Assembly: GCA_963662175.1 (NCBI GenBank)
Contig: OY759215.1
Location: 21,503,079-21,567,078, forward strand
Length of the DNA stretch: 64,000 nt
From: Aradus depressus
Taxonomy: Eukaryota > Arthropoda > Insecta > Hemiptera > Aradidae
Direction of reading: 5' to 3'
The notes below the pieces were generated by a model. That model had not been told where the DNA came from. It was given only the letters and a program-made list of their open reading frames with translations, and made no database searches. Of this stretch, positions 33,050 to 44,667 are shown piece by piece (positions within the stretch are counted from its first letter, which is position 1; the number at the start of each line of letters is the position of its first letter). The position numbers were made by a program, and so were the translations under genes.

Positions 33050-33595
33050 TTTTACTTCCCCAGCTAAACAAAGTATAGGGGAAGTTATATAATCGGTCAG
33101 AAATTCGATGCGAAGTTTTTTAAAATATCATGTTTCCCGACCTACAGATTCCAAAAATTATAAAAAAAAATTCTGTGGGCGTGTCTGTGAACACGATAAC
33201 TCTCGATAAAATGAATCTATCAAGACGAAATTTTACATGTGAAACCAAAACCCTCTAACGACGACACTTATCGATTTTCAGCCAAATCGACCGAAGGGAA
33301 GAGGGATTAGTGGAGAGGCCTAGCTTGAAAACTCTGATAACTGCCGTTGTAATGAATGTATCGACACAAAAAAAAACATAAGGCCGACCATAGTTTTCAG
33401 CAGAATCGGCAGAAGGGAAGGGGGGGGGGGGGGGGATGAGAGGGTGTTCAATTCAAAAACCCCAATAACCGCTGATATAATGGATGTATCGCCATGAAAT
33501 TTCATATTTGAAGTCAAAACCCAATCAGGATATAACCTGTCAATTTTCAGCGATATCAGCTGAATGAAGGTTCTCAAATTTAGAATTTCAGCTGA
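33050..33595 (+). mobile_element. TTCCCC-family element with two internal units
   Basis: 5' end TTTTACTTCCCCAGCTAAAC, body to a G run at about 33420-33435, a second unit (AACCGCTGATATAATGGATG), then loss of the 3' end. Confidence 0.88.
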
Positions 33596-33609
33596 CACAC
33601 CTATATTTT

Positions 33610-33820
33610 TTATTTTCCAGGAGATCTTGCATAACAGAGAATTACGTGGCCAGACTTAAACGACTCTACTTTCATGTTGCCTTCATAAAGCCGTCTATGA
33701 GATGTAGAAGCCAGCTGTCTCTCGCTGTTGGAAAGACGCTCATTATGTAGAAAGTGCCGATGTAAAGGTCGTCCCGGGAAAGATTCACTCTTGCTTATAC
33801 CATGTTCCAACTTATTATAA
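33610..33820 (-). other. coding-like Ser/Arg-rich segment, candidate exon
   Basis: The minus-strand frame contains ISKSESFPGRPLHRHFLHNE and SERQLASTSHRRLYEGN, with near-neutral composition. A possible acceptor TATTATAATAAG lies just upstream, and a possible donor CCAC|GTAATT occurs inside the frame. No domain is recognised and no repeat matches it. It sits between two opposed TTCCCC-family copies. Confidence 0.3.
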
Positions 33821-33824
33821 TACA

Positions 33825-34280
33825 GACATTTCGATGGTGAATCACTAGCAATGTACTTTCCCCGAACGAATTATTTAAGTTTCCGCTCTCTTTCCAAAAC
33901 TGTTTGAGCTAAAATTCAATATTTGACTCACATAGTGGCTTCTGAACCCTCATACTAAATTTTGGGGGACCTCGTCTCAATATACCCTAATTACAGCCGA
34001 TGTAATGAATATGTTGAGTTCCCCTTCTCTGCCTCCTTCCCTTTGACCGGTTTCGCGAAAATTAATAGGTGCCATCCGATTTGAGTAAAAATATATATAG
34101 GTGTGGTCCTTAGTGAGTTCTGAATACACATATAAAATTTCGTGTCAATACATTTATTCTATCGGGAATTATCATGTTCAACAGACAGGATATTTTTGTT
34201 TCGATTTTGGAATCAAATGATCGGAAAACGTAAAACTTGCGTTGAAAACTCCGAAACGAATTTTGTACCGATTACATAAC
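33825..34280 (-). mobile_element. TTCCCC-family element, reverse copy
   Basis: Starts with ATGGTGAATCACTAGCAATG and GTACTTTCCCCGAACGAATT, and ends CCGATTACATAACTCC. It is opposed to the forward copy at 33050-33595, making a large inverted pair. Confidence 0.85.
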
Positions 34281-34284
34281 TCCA

Positions 34285-34800
34285 GTTTCAGTCTGCAGAT
34301 TGTCAACCGATGGCCGGTTCCAGTCCCTCAGTAACCTCTTGACCTTTAAGCGGTCAATCCTCCCCTGCTAATCATGTACATGTAGGCGGAAAACCGTAGA
34401 GATGATAGGCAACTGCTTGCCATCATGGGTCAGTCACCTTTCTGGACCTTGAGGCGGGCGGTTCTCAGAGCCTTAGCTAAAATGGTACTACGGGGGTGGT
34501 TGCTTCCATGCGGCACCACCAACTGAGGTTGGATTCGTAGTGGCTGTGGTTACTGGCACCAGCACCGAATGCCAGTCCCTGGCAGATTCTGATGCTAGGT
34601 TCAGTGCGAAGGTAGGTTTCCTCATTTCTCCCCTATTCCAAGGAACCAACGGACCCTAGACCAATTTCCACCCCAGTAAGGTGTCCTAAATATTTCTAGA
34701 AGGTTGGATTCTATCCTCAACGGGGTATGGGCGAGAGGCTCAAAAAAAAGTAACCCCTTGACCCCGAGCTTTTCTCCCCACTTTATTCAGGGTTTTATTG
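34285..34800. other. GC-rich block, possible LINE 5' UTR-like repeat
   Basis: About half G+C, with text such as GATAGGCAACTGCTTGCCAT and GGTGGTTGCTTCCATGCGGC. The style suggests an untranslated part of a non-LTR retrotransposon, but I cannot match it. No frame is convincing. Confidence 0.2.
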
Positions 34801-35027
34801 CTTCATTGCAAGGCGCACTTAAAAAATTTTGAAAAGTCCATTAAAGTTGTTAATGATCAATAATGCTCCGTACATAAACAGCCCACGTTCATGATCGTAC
34901 TTATTGTAAGTCGAACGAACAATACCTGAGACCATTGTTCAACAATCTATATCTCGCCAGGTTTTTGACTTTAAACAGCTGAGAAAAATCCTGGATATTG
35001 CAATCGCCAATATTGGCACACACTCTG

Positions 35028-35222
35028 TTAATCATGGAACAGGGAGACATCGTTTATTATGAAAACATGTAAGGATATCATTTTAGAGGCTCCAGTGACT
35101 GTTGGTCTTCGGGGGAGGTTTGTCAACGATGAAAGTGAACGTCCTTGGAAGAGCTCTCCAGATGTGTCCCCGATCTGAGCAACATCCAGCAGAGTTTCCC
35201 AGTTCATTTTAATAATGAGCAT
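35028..35222 (-). other. short coding-like frame, unrecognised
   Basis: A 64-codon ATG frame (reading MNWETLLDVAQIGDTSGELF in part) with balanced codon composition, stopping at 35028. No domain, promoter or splice signal is recognised. Possibly a retroelement relic. Confidence 0.2.
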
Positions 35223-35299
35223 GAAGTGTTGTCATTAGGCGCACTGCTGGAAGGGGCTATCCTCTCTACTACAGACTGACTCCGCAACTGTTGTCACTC

Positions 35300-36300
35300 C
35301 GCAGACATATCGTTGAAAGCAACCCAACAATATACACCCTCCTCTTTAATCTTCAGTTGAGTCATACTTTTGTCTTCTGACTGGACAAAAAATGGTACAC
35401 TTTCATTTCATATCTACTTTCATCATGATTTTAGTCATTTTTTTTATATCATTATCTTATTTCTTTCTTCTTTTTTTTCTCATATTTAAGTGAAAGTAAA
35501 AACTTTATTTGTGTAGATGCAGACTGCGAGGAAAACTGTGGAAATCATGGAAACTTGGAGGTTCTCCACATCTCATCTACTTAGAAATTCTAAACTATTA
35601 TTCAAATAAATAAAACAAACTTATTTTTGAAATATTATAATTTATTTATTACAACTTATGTATATGTCCATATAACTTACTCAATATGTCTGCGTTTTTC
35701 AACTTAGAAGTAATTATTCTTCAAGCAAACAATAAAATAAAATATAATTTTGAATCATTTGTTAGTTTAGAAGAAAATGTTAAATTCGGAATGAACCTCT
35801 GATCACGTAATCATTAACGTGATTGTCCCATCGTTTTTGAAAAATAACTCTTTTTTTTTTTAATGCCAACGATCATGTTTTTTTCACAGTTTTACATCGC
35901 ATCAAGTGCTGGGGTAATCAGGTATGGGCTGAAAACTACGGTCGGGCTTATATAACATTGCGTCTGGATACGTCATACAATTGTGTACATCAAAATAGAT
36001 TATAAATTATATACATGAACTGATATTGAATCTTAGAATATAAACAGTATGAGATGATTTATATATACATATGTATAAATATTTTATATTTAAATTTTTT
36101 GTAAGATAAATCTTCCTTCACGATGACTTTTCGGTATAACGCGCCCCTTCCTCAGGTCACAAAGAACAAAATATATATAGAGAAAAAAAATATATTTTTA
36201 ACAAATAAAAGTAAAGTAAATAGTAATTAACTAATATATTTAAGATAAGAAGAAAAATATATATATATGTAACAAACAAAAGCAAGCCCTTGTTGCTTCA
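35300..36300. other. AT-rich DNA with a CTGAGGA...GAAA motif
   Basis: Mostly AT-rich and without genes. On the minus strand 36129-36155 reads CTGAGGAAGGGG...ATACCGAAA, which resembles the 3'-end text near 57352-57380 (CTGAGGAAGAAAC...TTACCGAAAC). These may be relics of related retroelement 3' ends. Confidence 0.35.
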
Positions 36301-36810
36301 GTCATCATAACTAGTTAATTTAGGCACGCCCCTGTGGAAGAATATCGTAATTTCTTAACTCGAATTCTAAATATTTTAAAAGACAGAGTATATTTCTGTA
36401 ATAACAAATTTCAACGCAGTAATGCGCTTTTATTTTTGTATCTTACAATTACAGAAATAGACTTTCCCAAAAAAATAAAAGAAGTTGTTTTCCCACTGTT
36501 TTATTTACAACCAGAACCGGTTTTCAATACAACTGCGCCATCTGTGGCATATCCCGTATAATGGAAGACAACCAGTGTGTTCTTTGAGAAATCTCGTTCC
36601 ACAACATCTTACTATCGTATTGGGTTCAGAGATGGTACCCTTTTTGCCTCCCCGAAGTACGTTTTTTTTTTTAAATTGTCTTCCTTAGCTGATTGGAAAT
36701 CCAGTGATGATATCTGACGACAGAGGTAACGTAAACCAGTGCCTTTAACATCTATGACTGGAGGTTACGCCATAAAGGAAGTATATACAACGGAAGGGTC
36801 ATGTAGAGAG

Positions 36811-36911
36811 TGACCTTGAACTTGGTCCAAGCCAATGAAAGCCAGGCTGGCTACAAGACAAGGTCACGAGTCATCAAGTCATGACCTTACTTGGTACTCT
36901 CTCCGTGACCT
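36811..36911. promoter_or_regulatory. cluster of four AGGTCA/TGACCT half-sites
   Basis: TGACCT at 36811-36816, AGGTCA at 36861-36866, TGACCT at 36882-36887 and TGACCT at 36906-36911. The second and third face each other within AAGGTCA...TGACCTT, separated by 15 bases. AGGTCA is the half-site of nuclear receptors; ACAAGGTCA resembles an FTZ-F1-type site. The cluster is in non-repeat DNA and could be an enhancer, but function is inference only. Confidence 0.25.
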
Positions 36912-37339
36912 CGTCCCGTCTTCACTTTCACCTCTATCTCCTTTGCGACATAGGGACACCTTGCAGCACGACAAAGCAAAACAGATCACTCTATGATCTA
37001 GCAGTCGCTGGATTCTCTTATCCTGCTTGGTCAGACTCCCGTCGGTACGCCAAAGACAAACCAGATCAGAAAGAAACCGGGTCCACAAAGAGAAAGTCTT
37101 CTAATATGGAGATGCGAACATTTTTATCGATATTTTCTCTTTCGTGGTCAAAGCGTTTTAAGTCATAATTCGATGGGGCCATTTAGTATAAGCTCTCGAT
37201 AACATTGAATAATGTATAAAGATATTAGAACATTTTCCTTCACCCCATTTGATTTTTAGCTTAAATTGTGAACCACTTCATGGAATATGTTTGTCTAAAC
37301 AATTAACAAAATTAATAATTCAAAAAGGTAGTTATAATA

Positions 37340-37711
37340 ACAGAAGCCATCCTTATGGGGTTTTATATTTAAATATAAAATTAGACACATTTATTACATC
37401 GGCCGTTATTGTGATTTAGATTTGAGCCCCCCTCCCCTTTGACTGATTCTGCTGAAAATGAATAGTGTTTGTGTTAATCCCCCTTCCCTTTAATCGATTT
37501 GGCTGATAATCAATAGTTGTCGTTCTTAGAGATTCTGAATACACATACAAAACTTCATGATTGTACATTCATTCTATCGGGAGTTATCGTCATTTTTTTT
37601 TATCATTTTTGTAATCAGGTCGCAAAACATGAAATTTCGTTGAAAACTCCACATCGAATTTTTGACCGATAACATAACTTCCCCTATACTTCGTATAGCT
37701 GAAGAAGTAAA
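37340..37711 (-). mobile_element. TTCCCC-family element, reverse copy
   Basis: Two internal units, then the CGATAACATAACTTCCCCTA and TACTTCGTATAGCTGAAGAA end. The 3' part is missing. Confidence 0.88.
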
Positions 37712-37839
37712 AAATAAGTAATGATATGCCGAATTTATCATATGAATAAACTAGACAATACACCCACCATATAAAAGTCTCCACCAAATGAAAAAATCTT
37801 TTACCATAATATGACCATTTTTTATAAACTTATTTACTT

Positions 37840-37950
37840 CCCCAGCTATACGAAGTGTTGGGGGAGTTATATATTCGGTCAAAAATTCGAATCTCATTTT
37901 TCAACGGAATTTCAGGCGCACAGACTGACATCATCGCGAAAACCTCTTGT
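37840..37950 (+). mobile_element. TTCCCC-family 5' end fused to family C text
   Basis: TTACTTCCCCAGCTATACGA, GTTATATATTCGGTCAAAAA, then from about 37915 the CACAGACTGACATCATCGCG end that also terminates family C copies (8618-8975, 40597-40835). Confidence 0.7.
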
Positions 37951-38539
37951 TCTAGTTACGTAATGCAGTTCTCCTTTACCTAATGCAGAATGGACTGATG
38001 ATGAACTTATCGGAATCGTTCCCTTGAATTATTAAAATTTGAATTTAAAAAATAAACATAAAAGCATGGTAACATATTTATTTGTGAGTCCTCAATGTCA
38101 AGCCACTAAGATATTTTCTTGACGTAAATAATGCAGGCTGTTGTAACGGCAGTTGGCATTTTTGACAGGGTTCTATGTTGCTGAATCAGAGCATGGAATA
38201 TATCTGTTATAAAAAAAAAATAAATAACCTGGCCTACTTATCAATGGAAACATACAATCGCGTAACTAGGATTCAACGTTCGTATTGTTCTTCTTGCCTG
38301 AGCACAATATTTTATTCATGAAAAATTATGAGCCGACAATAGAGTACTCTTTATACATATGTAATCTGTATAGATTCTTACATAAATTGTGATGTATAAA
38401 AAATTCACACATATATTATTAATATAAAAAGATTTATTATATTTATTTTTCTATAAAATCCAAGAAGCAACTGAATTAGTAAATAAATAATATAAATGCA
38501 TATTCTTTTAAAACAAATGTGTAGAAAACAAAACACGGC

Positions 38540-39200
38540 CATCAGCTGTTTTTGAATTAGTGTAGAGGAGTCAATGGTGTGTGGTCTGGGTTGAGATGTG
38601 AAGGTGGACAGAGAGTTGTTGTATAGGCTTAAGATGTGAAGAACTAAATAGGTGTGAATTAATAGTAAAATTGGTCCGCAAAGAAGGTACTGTTATTTAT
38701 TTATAATTACAAAATATATATATATGCCCAAAAATATATAACTTTGATTTGAAGAATGGCCAAAATATAAAACAGAAAAAAAAAAAAAAGGATTGAAATA
38801 GTTTTAAGAATTTAGTTTTTACGATTTTTCTTTTGATTTTTGTTTCAATGTTTAGTTTTTAATTTTATAATGATTAGATGTAAGAAAATAAATCCAATTA
38901 TTTGTTCTCGTAAATTCTATGCTATTTATTTTCCCTGTTGGTCCAGTAAGATGATTTAAAAAACCTTTGGATTAGATTTAATATTTTTGAAAAATTTAGA
39001 AAAATATATGGCATCTCTTTAGAAATCCAAATAAAAAGTTTGTTAATTTAATTTTTTTTTAAATTACGTGCACTTTCTTGAAAATTGCACGTCTTGAACG
39101 TTTGATATTTTTTAGGGCCCTTTTTGGAAATTAATGTAGAAATCAAAATTTAGTAAAAAGACCAGTTATAATATTTTTACAGGAAATGTGGTAATTTATT
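38540..39200 (+). repeat. dispersed repeat family D, copy 1
   Basis: Shares long ordered similarity with 46880-47640: CCCTGTTGGTCCAGTAAGAT, CCTTTGGATTAGA, GAAAATTGCACGTCTTGAAC, TATTTTTTAGGGCCC, ATGTAGAAATCAAAATTTAG and TTTTACAGGAAATGTGGT. The second copy is inserted in a TTCCCC element, so family D is mobile. No transposase is visible. Confidence 0.8.
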
Positions 39201-39299
39201 GTTTATTTATTATTTGAATTACCTATATAAATATATATTTATTTTAATTTTACATAAATTCTTTTATCACAAAATAGATTAATTTAAAATTTTAGTACT

Positions 39300-39836
39300 A
39301 GGTGTTTTCAAAAAATAACAGGAAGTTTCAGTTTTTTAAAAGAAGTTTATTTATTATCAATGTTATCCCCTTTAAAATAGTCTCCATTAGATATTATACA
39401 CTTATGCCAGCGCTTCTTCCAATCCCCGAAACACTTCTGGAACTCAATCTTTGGGATAGCATTTAGCTCTCTCAGGGATGCGCTTATAATCTCATCTATG
39501 CTTGTGAAACGACGGCTCTTTAAGGTTCTCTTTATTGTTGGGAACAGAAAAACGTCACACGAAGAGCAATATTTAACATTTATAAAACTTTGTTGCACTT
39601 TATTCCATTCTTATAGCAAAATTTAATGCAAATTGTCTGATCCATTTTGTAAATTAGCCTATCGTACTAAGACACATGTAACCTCTTTGACAGCAGACTA
39701 AACATCCGGTTTGGCTAACAATGTACAGATATTTTTCAGACATGTTTACCAACACAAGAACGAAAAAATCGCGCGAATCGCACTAATACAACCCGCGAAA
39801 TTACAAAATTCCCGTTGCTTTTTGAACACACCTCAT
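39300..39836 (-). mobile_element. mariner element, second internally deleted copy
   Basis: Both ends are present: GGTGTTTTCAAAAAATAACA at the left and, on the minus strand, AGGTGTGTTCAAAAAGCAAC at the right. On the minus strand the transposase begins MDQTICIKFCYKNGIKC, then jumps to CDVFLFPTIKRTLKSRRF (third-Asp region), ASLRELNAIPKIEFQKCF and DWKKRWHKCIISNGDYFKG. The HTH-to-catalytic middle is deleted at different points from the copy at 4466-5142, and a stop interrupts the N-terminal part. A non-autonomous relic. Confidence 0.88.
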
Positions 39837-40026
39837 ATATGAAGAGGACCTCGTCAGCATTATTATGAATCATGTAATGTCGACGAAAATAATGTACACA
39901 TGGAGTAAAGAAAGTAGAAAGCCAGTCGCAAATAACCAAACCAGAGCTATTCCCCAAAAAACATGATATTCTGCATTTCGCTAAAATTGAGGGTATTTTC
40001 AAGTTTCCCAATATACAAAACAATTG

Positions 40027-40112
40027 TTTTATTACTTCCACAGTTATATGAAGTATAGGTGAAGTTATGTAATCAGAAATTCGATGTGTAGTTTTTATAA
40101 TGAATGTATCAA
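40027..40112 (+). mobile_element. TTCCCC-family 5' end, short
   Basis: ATTACTTCCACAGTTATATG, GAAGTATAGGTGAAGTTATG, then a jump to TATAATGAATGTATCAAC. Internal deletion. Confidence 0.75.
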
Positions 40113-40596
40113 CAAAAACTAATGTATGAGTATTTATGAGCTTCCAAACAAAAGCTACTTGGATTCGTATCATAAAACGTCAAAAACACCCAATATTTGA
40201 AAAACATTGAAAATAATGATAAAAAATTGTTTAATACCTTGATGTACAAGAGGAACAAGATAATGTAGAGTAGCAGTCATACTGTGACATACCAGAGGTG
40301 AGTCTCACACTACACTAGCGCTGCCAACCTGCTCTACTCAGTAATTAGTTACAGTAGTTTGCTCCGCACTTCCGTCAGCACCTCAGTCAGAACACTGTTT
40401 AGTGCACAAAGTGGTCAAGAAGCTTGTTGGTAAACACAAACTGCATTGACTGATCGTTACAAAAATGTATAGTGACAGGTGTCCTGTGTATCAGCACCCT
40501 AGCCTTGTCTACAGCGGAGGGTCTGCAGACTTGATCCTGCCGCAACAATTTCTGTTTTTTGTTTTTTTTTCTGAAGAAAGAAAGCGCTACTTCAGT

Positions 40597-40835
40597 GTTT
40601 CAAAACGACATTTCAGAACGGTTTTCGTCATGTATGTCGTAAAAATCATATTACACATAAAATGTAGTCTCAATTGTATTCCAATTTCGACCAAAATCTG
40701 ATCAGATCTTTAGCACATGTGACTTCTTCATTTTAAATTTCAAGTTCATAGATACAATCATTTCTGAGTTGGAGTGCTCACAACTTTCTATCACATACAC
40801 ACCCACACAGAGACACCATCGCGGAAATGATCAAA
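40597..40835 (+). repeat. dispersed repeat family C, copy 3
   Basis: AAACGACATTTCAGAACGGT, CACATAAAATGTAG, CGACCAAAATCTGATC, TCATTTTAAATTTCAAG and AGAGACACCATCGCGG in family order. Confidence 0.65.
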
Positions 40836-40856
40836 TCGTATTAAATTAACGAAGGG

Positions 40857-40951
40857 TAAACATTTAGGGCTCCCACAGTAGAGTCGGGCTCATGACAGAT
40901 GACGATATTACCTCATAGTTAAAGCCCGGGCATGAGTCACAATAAGCTAAC
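40857..40951 (+). mobile_element. major SINE, 3' fragment
   Basis: GGGCTCCCACAGTAGAGTCG to GGGCATGAGTCACAATAAGC and TAAC, with a small internal deletion. It directly follows a family C copy. Confidence 0.85.
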
Positions 40952-41543
40952 TATATCCCCCCCCCCCTCCCGACTAGCGTTGTCAGTCAAAATGATGTGC
41001 CACACATCACTACTATAAACAATCCCCAGTTGACTCATCCCAGATATATCCTGTATCAGATTACATGAGGTCGCCAGACGTAGATAAACTTTTTTACTAA
41101 TGTAAGTAATACATAATTGAACTCCCCTGTCATGAGGCCCCATTAATATGTATTAATACCCCCCTAAAGAAGGCAGCCGTTTCCTCGGCACTCACAGTAA
41201 TTTTACCGCCTCGTGATAACGGTTTAAATTGAGTTAATATATTTTAGTGACTAACAGTTATTGCTTGACTGTTTAACGGACAGCAGGCGATCTCTTAAGG
41301 AGTCAACAGGGACCGACTTGGGCCAACCAAAAAAATTCGTGCAATTAAAAAAAAAAAAAATTCAAGAAAAATAGCTTAAATGAATAATATTCAATGTAAA
41401 TATGTTTTCAGATTTTAAAATATCATGGAAAGCATTTGCACGCAATCTCTAGCAAAGAAGATAGCAAAAACAAAATTGGTCAAAAATTTTTACTAAAATT
41501 TGAAAATAATTAATTAGTACTTTTGCGTGTCCTTACTAATGAC

Positions 41544-41900
41544 CAGTGGCGTAGCCAGGATTTTGAGCAGGGGGGGGGGCGATGTTAGGCTACAGGGTGG
41601 GAGATATAGACTCCCGGGGGCACAACCCGCAGTTTCCGTGGTTACCGCTGTAGACATTTTGTTATTAATTTGGGAGGCTCGGACCTCTAGAAGCTCCCCC
41701 TGAGGTAACCACTGACTGTAATACTTAAGTTGACTTTACTTGAGCAGCAAAATTGCAAAGCAGGAAAATTTTAAGATTCTATTAATAACTTGCAAGCAAT
41801 CCATTTTTAATAAAAACTATTTTTTTAGTTTATTTAATTTTTATCTTGGTTTTTTGCTCTGGTCAGGGGGGGCACCTGCTCCCCCCTGGCTACGCTCCTG
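41544..41900. mobile_element. hAT-type MITE, 357 bp, with 8-bp target duplication
   Basis: Termini CAGTGGCGTAGCCAGGA and, reverse-complemented, CAGGAGCGTAGCCAGGG. They are flanked by CTAATGAC (41536-41543) and CTAATCAC (41901-41908), an 8-bp duplication with one change. 8-bp duplications and CAG..CTG ends fit hAT transposons. No coding capacity. Confidence 0.9.
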
Positions 41901-42219
41901 CTAATCACTCAATTCAAATTTTACAGGTTGGTCAAATTGTGAGTGAAATGCTTTCCTATTTTCAGTCGATTAAATTCAATATTCCTCACAAACCACGAAA
42001 ATAAGATTTCTAAAACTACTCGCTCCGGCTTTATGGGACTACATTTAGTCTTACGGCAAAATATATATTAAAAAAAAAAAAATATTTCTACTAAATATTT
42101 CTTTCTTTCTCTTGAGGGTATAATATACAATGTTTTTATAGTAGTTTCCTTATTACACTAAGCAGAGAAAATATTTTTCCAATAGTTAGAAAATAATTTT
42201 AGTATATGTATCGCCGAAG

Positions 42220-42322
42220 CGAGTACTGAGTTCGTTCAAAACCCGGCCGAGGCCCTTAGGTTTTTTATCTAGGGAGTGGAAAAAACGTTGAACAACCTTT
42301 TTCAGATGGGACGTTAAGCGGG
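42220..42322 (+). mobile_element. major SINE, head/body fragment
   Basis: CGTTCAAAACCCGGCCGAGG, CCCTTAGG and AGATGGGACGTTAAGCGG. The A-box part and everything after the ACGTTAAGC block are missing. Confidence 0.75.
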
Positions 42323-42517
42323 AAGGACGACACTCCAGTCTTCTTCAGCACCTTCCCCCGTCTGTACCCTTTTCCTGAAGGATTCATGTAATAACATAGC
42401 AAAAAGGTCCAGTCGACAACTGACTTTATTTAAAAGATGTTTTCCGAACACGTAAATTATAATGTATTTATCTTGTTTTTTTTTTATGTATTTTTATTAT
42501 TTATATATATATATATA

Positions 42518-42871
42518 TAAAAAAATACTTGAAAAAATGAGTACACAAATAATATTATACAATAGATAAATTAAATATATAAAAATGCAGTAGATGAATT
42601 TTTTAATTTAATTTAAATTAGGATAATAATTTTTGATAACTTTGCCGGAAGTTCTTATAAATTACAATGCAGCGGAGGGATTAGGGTATATATATATATA
42701 TACCCTAATCCCTCCGCTGCATTGTAATTTATAAGAACTTCCGGCAAAGTTATCAAAAATTATTATCCTAATTTAAATTAAATTAAAAAATTCATCTACT
42801 GCATTTTTATATATTTAATTTATCTATTGTATAATATTATTTGTGTACTCATTTTTTCAAGTATTTTTTTA
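42518..42871. repeat. perfect 354-bp palindrome
   Basis: Two 177-bp arms are exact reverse complements by eye, with the symmetry centre between 42694 and 42695 inside a TA run. The arms contain ordinary non-simple sequence (for example TTTGCCGGAAGTTCTTATAA and GCAGCGGAGGGATTAGGG). Symmetry breaks immediately outside. It could be a very young foldback/MITE, a replication-slip inversion, or a library or assembly artefact. Confidence 0.95.
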
Positions 42872-42912
42872 ATAATTCCATTTTCATTGTTAGTAGTACC
42901 TAGTATACATTA

Positions 42913-43614
42913 GGGTGGAACGAAAAAATCACCTTTTGATTTTTAATTTGCAATAGCACGAAAAAGTTGCCTTTTAGTGTAGATAAGATAAATAAAAAAT
43001 ATGAAAAATATTGGAGTACGTCTTAAGGTGCCGCAAGGACCTTAAAGTTTCATAAAAACACACTTTTTTGGAACTTTTTCGAAGATTTTTGCGTGTCTTG
43101 ATTATGTGATTTTTAATTTGGAATAGCGCAGAAAAGTTGCCTTTTAGTGTAGATAAGTTAAATTAAAAATATGAAAAATATTGGAGTAGGTCTTGAGGTG
43201 CCGCAAGGACCAGTTTAATGTGGCAATGAAGTAGAAACAAACATTTTGCAGCTGTAACATTTGTAATCATTAAGGATACACAAGTAAGAAATACAAAGTT
43301 TGACATTACAAAATATTTTTTTATTTTTATTATATTTTATAATTAATAATTTTTTCCAATTCTAATGCTTATATATGTATTTAAAACCATCTTTTGTAAC
43401 ATTATATGTACGAGAAATGCATAAAAAATAATTTATCAAAGTTTAAAATTTTTCAATTTTTTTACAAACTTTAAGCTCTTTGCGGCACCTCAAGATGTTG
43501 TAGTATTGCAACCAATTTTTTTTAAATTCTTTTTGAACTTAAAAGGCAACTTTTCTCCACTATTACCAAACTAATAACTAAAAAAAATGTTAAAAGGCCA
43601 TTTTCGTTCCACCC
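42913..43614. mobile_element. MITE with GGGTGGAACG termini and TA flanks
   Basis: Left end TA|GGGTGGAACGAAAAAATC; right end CATTTTCGTTCCACCC|TA. The TA on both sides fits a Tc1/mariner-type duplication. Internally, a block of about 105 bp (AATAGC, AAAAGTTGCCTTTTAGTGTA, GGTGCCGCAAGGACC) is present twice forward (about 42948 and 43120) and once, diverged, in reverse near the right end. No transposase. Confidence 0.85.
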
Positions 43615-44371
43615 TATTGTACATGAGTCTGACACTCATGTGATTAGTACTAAAGTCGGTTGAAAAAACATATTATAATAATATAAACTATTTCCAACAT
43701 CTTCTCTCTCGGTCATCTGAGCCTGGAGGCCGGTGCCGTGATTCTGACGAAGCTGGTTCTTTAAGCGTCACTCAACATTTGTTTATTTGTTTATTTCAAC
43801 TCTAGATCAAATTAGTGATCTTTCATTTATTTTTATTTATTTATTTATTTTCCCTGATAAAGGTGGTTCTCTGTATAGAACCGGTTAATTGAATAACTGG
43901 TTAACCAGAAATGGTTAATTGTAGTCGCAACTTAACATTTTATTTTATTTTTTATTATGTTTGTTTTGCTATATACCCGCACTCCCCACCCAACAAACAA
44001 CCAGCTTTATCTAATAAGTGCAACCAGTTATGGAGCTGTTGAACATATTATCTCACGTTGATGGAAGCTCTCATCTAAGGATAATATACCCAGCTAGCTC
44101 CGTGTCCAACTTGCCATCAACTTCATCACAAGTTACCAAGTCTTGATAGTTAACAAGAAGAAGAAAATCTAGAAGTGAAAGTATGGAGGTACATTATGTT
44201 TGGGTAATGAGACGCGCAGACATCTTCCTTGTTGGGTGAAGCTCAACAGCAATCAGACCTCAGTCTCCCTAACTAGCTTTATCTCGCCTCTTCCGTATTA
44301 CAGGACAGTAGCCCGGCCACTTGGGCGTCAACTCTAGTCCAGCCACATCTAATTGTATAATGAAAATAAAG

Positions 44372-44650
44372 TAAGTTATTATGACTCATGCCCGGGCTTT
44401 AACTACATAACGCCTACTACCAGAGCGCTCTTTCGTCACTCTGGTGGACATGAGCCCGACTCTACTATGGGAGTCCTAAATTTTTATTCACCTAGGGTAA
44501 GGGTCTTTAACAAGTACCTGACATCGTACAGTCTCGGGGCCATGGCTTAATGTCTAGATAAAATAAACTAAGGGCCTCGGCTGCATCTCGAACCCGCGAA
44601 CTTGAGCTCAGTAAGCAAGCACGCATACGACTGAGCTACCGGTGCCCTCT
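44372..44650 (-). mobile_element. major SINE, reverse copy
   Basis: GTTATTATGACTCATGCCCG tail end to GAGCTACCGGTGCCCTC head; B box CTCGAACCCGC altered. The head end abuts the 3' end of the LINE fragment. Confidence 0.9.
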
Positions 44651-44667
44651 ATAAATTATATACATAG

